This document shows positions 62,907 through 64,000 of a DNA stretch of 64,000 nucleotides, one piece after another (the stretch's first letter is position 1; every line of letters starts with the position of its first letter). Source of the stretch: Pseudomonas sp. FP2196. Lineage in GTDB: Bacteria > Pseudomonadota > Gammaproteobacteria > Pseudomonadales > Pseudomonadaceae. The DNA lies in assembly GCF_030687715.1 (NCBI RefSeq), contig NZ_CP117445.1, positions 4,639,501 to 4,703,500 of the forward strand, read 5' to 3'. The notes below the pieces were generated by a model. The model worked only from the letters and a program-made list of their open reading frames with translations, was not told the DNA's origin and made no database searches. A program made the translations under genes and the position numbers.

Positions 62907-62999
62907 CTTGTAGGAGTGAGCCTGCTCGCGATAGCGGTTTTACATTCAACATCTCTGTCTGCTGATACACCGTCATCGCGAGCCGGCTCACTCCTACAT
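62907..62999. repeat. REP-type inverted pair (family A)
   Basis: TAGGAGTGAGCCTGCTCGCG and CGCGAGCCGGCTCACTCCTA in the gap between the ABC ATPase and oprB genes on the same strand; REP elements in such positions can stabilise or attenuate transcripts. Confidence 0.92.
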
Positions 63000-63005
63000 T
63001 GATCT

Positions 63006-64000
63006 TCAGCGTCCTTTGATTTGCGTAACGTTCGCAGACCGCGCTTCAGTTTGCGTTTGGGCCGCAACTCCCAGACGCTCGCCAGTTTTGGCATCGAACA
63101 ACAACACTTTCGACGGATCGAATTGCAGCGTCAGGCTCTCGCCCACCTGCGGCGCCACGTCCGGTGCCAGACGGCAGCAGACCTTGGTTTCGTTGAGGTT
63201 GACGAACACCAGGGTGTCCGGACCGGTCGGCTCGGTGACCTGCACTTCAGCGCGGATGCTCGGCAGGCCATTGCCCTCGCCGTTCGCCAGTACGATCTGT
63301 TCCGGGCGCAGGCCGAGGATCACTTCGCGATCTTCGAGACCGGCGTCCTGCATACCCATTGGCAACTCGCAACGCGCCTGGCCGCTGTCGAGCAGCGCCA
63401 GCAGACGACCGTCCTTGCGTTGCAGACGCAGCGGGATGAAGTTCATCGGCGGCGAACCGATGAAGCTCGCCACGAACAGGTTGGCCGGATCGTTGTAGAT
63501 CTCTTTTGGCGTACCGAACTGCTGGATGATGCCGTCCTTCATCACCGCCACTTTGTCGCCCAGGGTCATCGCTTCGATCTGGTCGTGGGTCACGTAGACC
63601 GTGGTGGTTTTCAGGCGCTGGTGCATCAGTTTCATTTCGGTGCGCATCTCGACGCGCAGCTTGGCGTCGAGGTTGGACAGCGGTTCGTCGAACAGATAGA
63701 TCTTCGGCCGACGCGCCAACGCACGGCCCATCGCCACACGCTGTTGCTGACCACCGGAAAGCTGCCCCGGCTTGCGGTTGAGCAAGTGTTCGATCTGCAA
63801 CAGCTTGGCCACGCGAGCGACCTCTTCGTCGATCGCCGACTGCGGCATCTTGCGAATCTTCAGACCGAACTCGATGTTCTCGCGCACGCTCATCGTCGGG
63901 TACAGCGCGTAGGACTGGAACACCATGGCGATGTCGCGATCCTTGGGGCTCATGCCGCTGACGTCCTGGTCGCCGATCATGATCGCGCCACCGGTGATGG
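63006..64000 (-). CDS. gtsD: sugar ABC transporter ATP-binding protein (MalK/UgpC-like), partial
   Basis: The C-terminal ~330 residues of an ABC ATPase; the open frame continues past the window edge, so the Walker A motif is missing. Visible are the Q-loop VFQSYALYPTMSV, ABC signature LSGGQQQRVAMGRALA, Walker B IYLFDEPLSNLDAKLR, H-loop VYVTHDQIEAMTLGDKV and a C-terminal MalK-like TOBE/OB domain (~190-310). The oprB neighbour indicates the glucose/mannose importer (Gts) of Pseudomonas. It energises uptake across the inner membrane. Confidence 0.92.
   Translation of the reverse strand, partial: ITGGAIMIGDQDVSGMSPKDRDIAMVFQSYALYPTMSVRENIEFGLKIRKMPQSAIDEEVARVAKLLQIEHLLNRKPGQLSGGQQQRVAMGRALARRPKIYLFDEPLSNLDAKLRVEMRTEMKLMHQRLKTTTVYVTHDQIEAMTLGDKVAVMKDGIIQQFGTPKEIYNDPANLFVASFIGSPPMNFIPLRLQRKDGRLLALLDSGQARCELPMGMQDAGLEDREVILGLRPEQIVLANGEGNGLPSIRAEVQVTEPTGPDTLVFVNLNETKVCCRLAPDVAPQVGESLTLQFDPSKVLLFDAKTGERLGVAAQTQTEARSANVTQIKGR

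Noticed and set aside
11659..62999. Repeated short palindromes as a CRISPR array
   Set aside because: The repeats are dispersed inverted pairs between genes, not regularly spaced direct repeats with spacers, and no cas genes are present.

Overview
The window looks like chromosomal DNA of a Pseudomonas from the P. fluorescens group. The grounds are a hexR/zwf/pgl/eda locus beside oprB and a glucose-type ABC transporter, tandem fadD genes next to a phaJ1-type hydratase, a gntR/gntK/gluconate-permease cluster, PAS-PAS chemoreceptors, PACE efflux pumps and a dense population of Pseudomonas-type REP palindromes. GC content is high throughout, except for the first ~3.4 kb, which is clearly AT-richer and carries a large KAP-family P-loop NTPase. 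That stretch looks like the edge of an acquired island and is the best candidate for an undescribed (probably defence) system.

Layout. 0-4.4 kb: end of an unidentified ORF, the AT-rich KAP NTPase with a PUA/EVE-like N-terminal region, and a zinc-ribbon-like hypothetical protein. 4.4-16.7 kb: accessory metabolism and regulation (secreted protein, TauE/SafE permease, AraC, two small HTH proteins behind a LexA-like box, MBL hydrolase with a divergent TetR, PAS-PAS chemoreceptor, DUF1003 protein, LysR with a divergent amidotransferase/monooxygenase pair, periplasmic GlpQ, PepSY protein). 16.8-24.1 kb: low-complexity protein, membrane chemoreceptor, ZntB-type transporter, PiT phosphate transporter, LysR with a divergent SDR. 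24.2-27.4 kb: PACE pump with divergent LysR, then LysR with divergent SDR. 27.5-29.5 kb: ECF42-type sigma factor operon with DGPF/YciI and NTF2-like partners. 29.6-34.3 kb: two GNATs, flavoprotein, 34-residue membrane peptide, GyrI-like protein, LysE exporter, alaC. 34.4-37.7 kb: gluconate uptake and phosphorylation (permease, gntK, gntR) with repeated GntR-type operators.

37.8-46.3 kb: a second LysR/PACE module, a protein behind a strong sigma-54 promoter, two tandem paralogues of unknown function, a second PAS-PAS chemoreceptor, a 644-bp region without a clear gene, a Lys-rich 36-residue peptide, GNAT, peptide deformylase, YihY/BrkB, CsbD. 46.4-47.7 kb: an intact IS3-family (IS150 group) element with a 3-bp target duplication and a visible -1 frameshift signal. 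47.7-53.2 kb: fadD1, fadD2, an alpha/beta hydrolase and phaJ1, a fatty-acid activation and PHA-precursor locus. 53.3-56.2 kb: ferritin-like PA2169-family protein, DUF3820 protein, class V aminotransferase, intradiol dioxygenase. 56.4-64.0 kb: the Entner-Doudoroff/glucose locus: eda-pgl-zwf divergent from hexR, a hexose-6-phosphate mutarotase, porin oprB and the ATPase of a sugar ABC importer cut by the window end.

The genes combine into three coherent physiological blocks: glucose and gluconate uptake and catabolism through 6-phosphogluconate (34-37 kb and 56-64 kb), fatty-acid activation (48-53 kb), and environmental sensing (three chemoreceptors, several LysR/AraC/TetR regulators, an ECF sigma factor). 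REP-type inverted pairs of at least five sequence families sit at many gene ends and explain most of the intergenic palindromes. No rRNA, tRNA or CRISPR array was seen.
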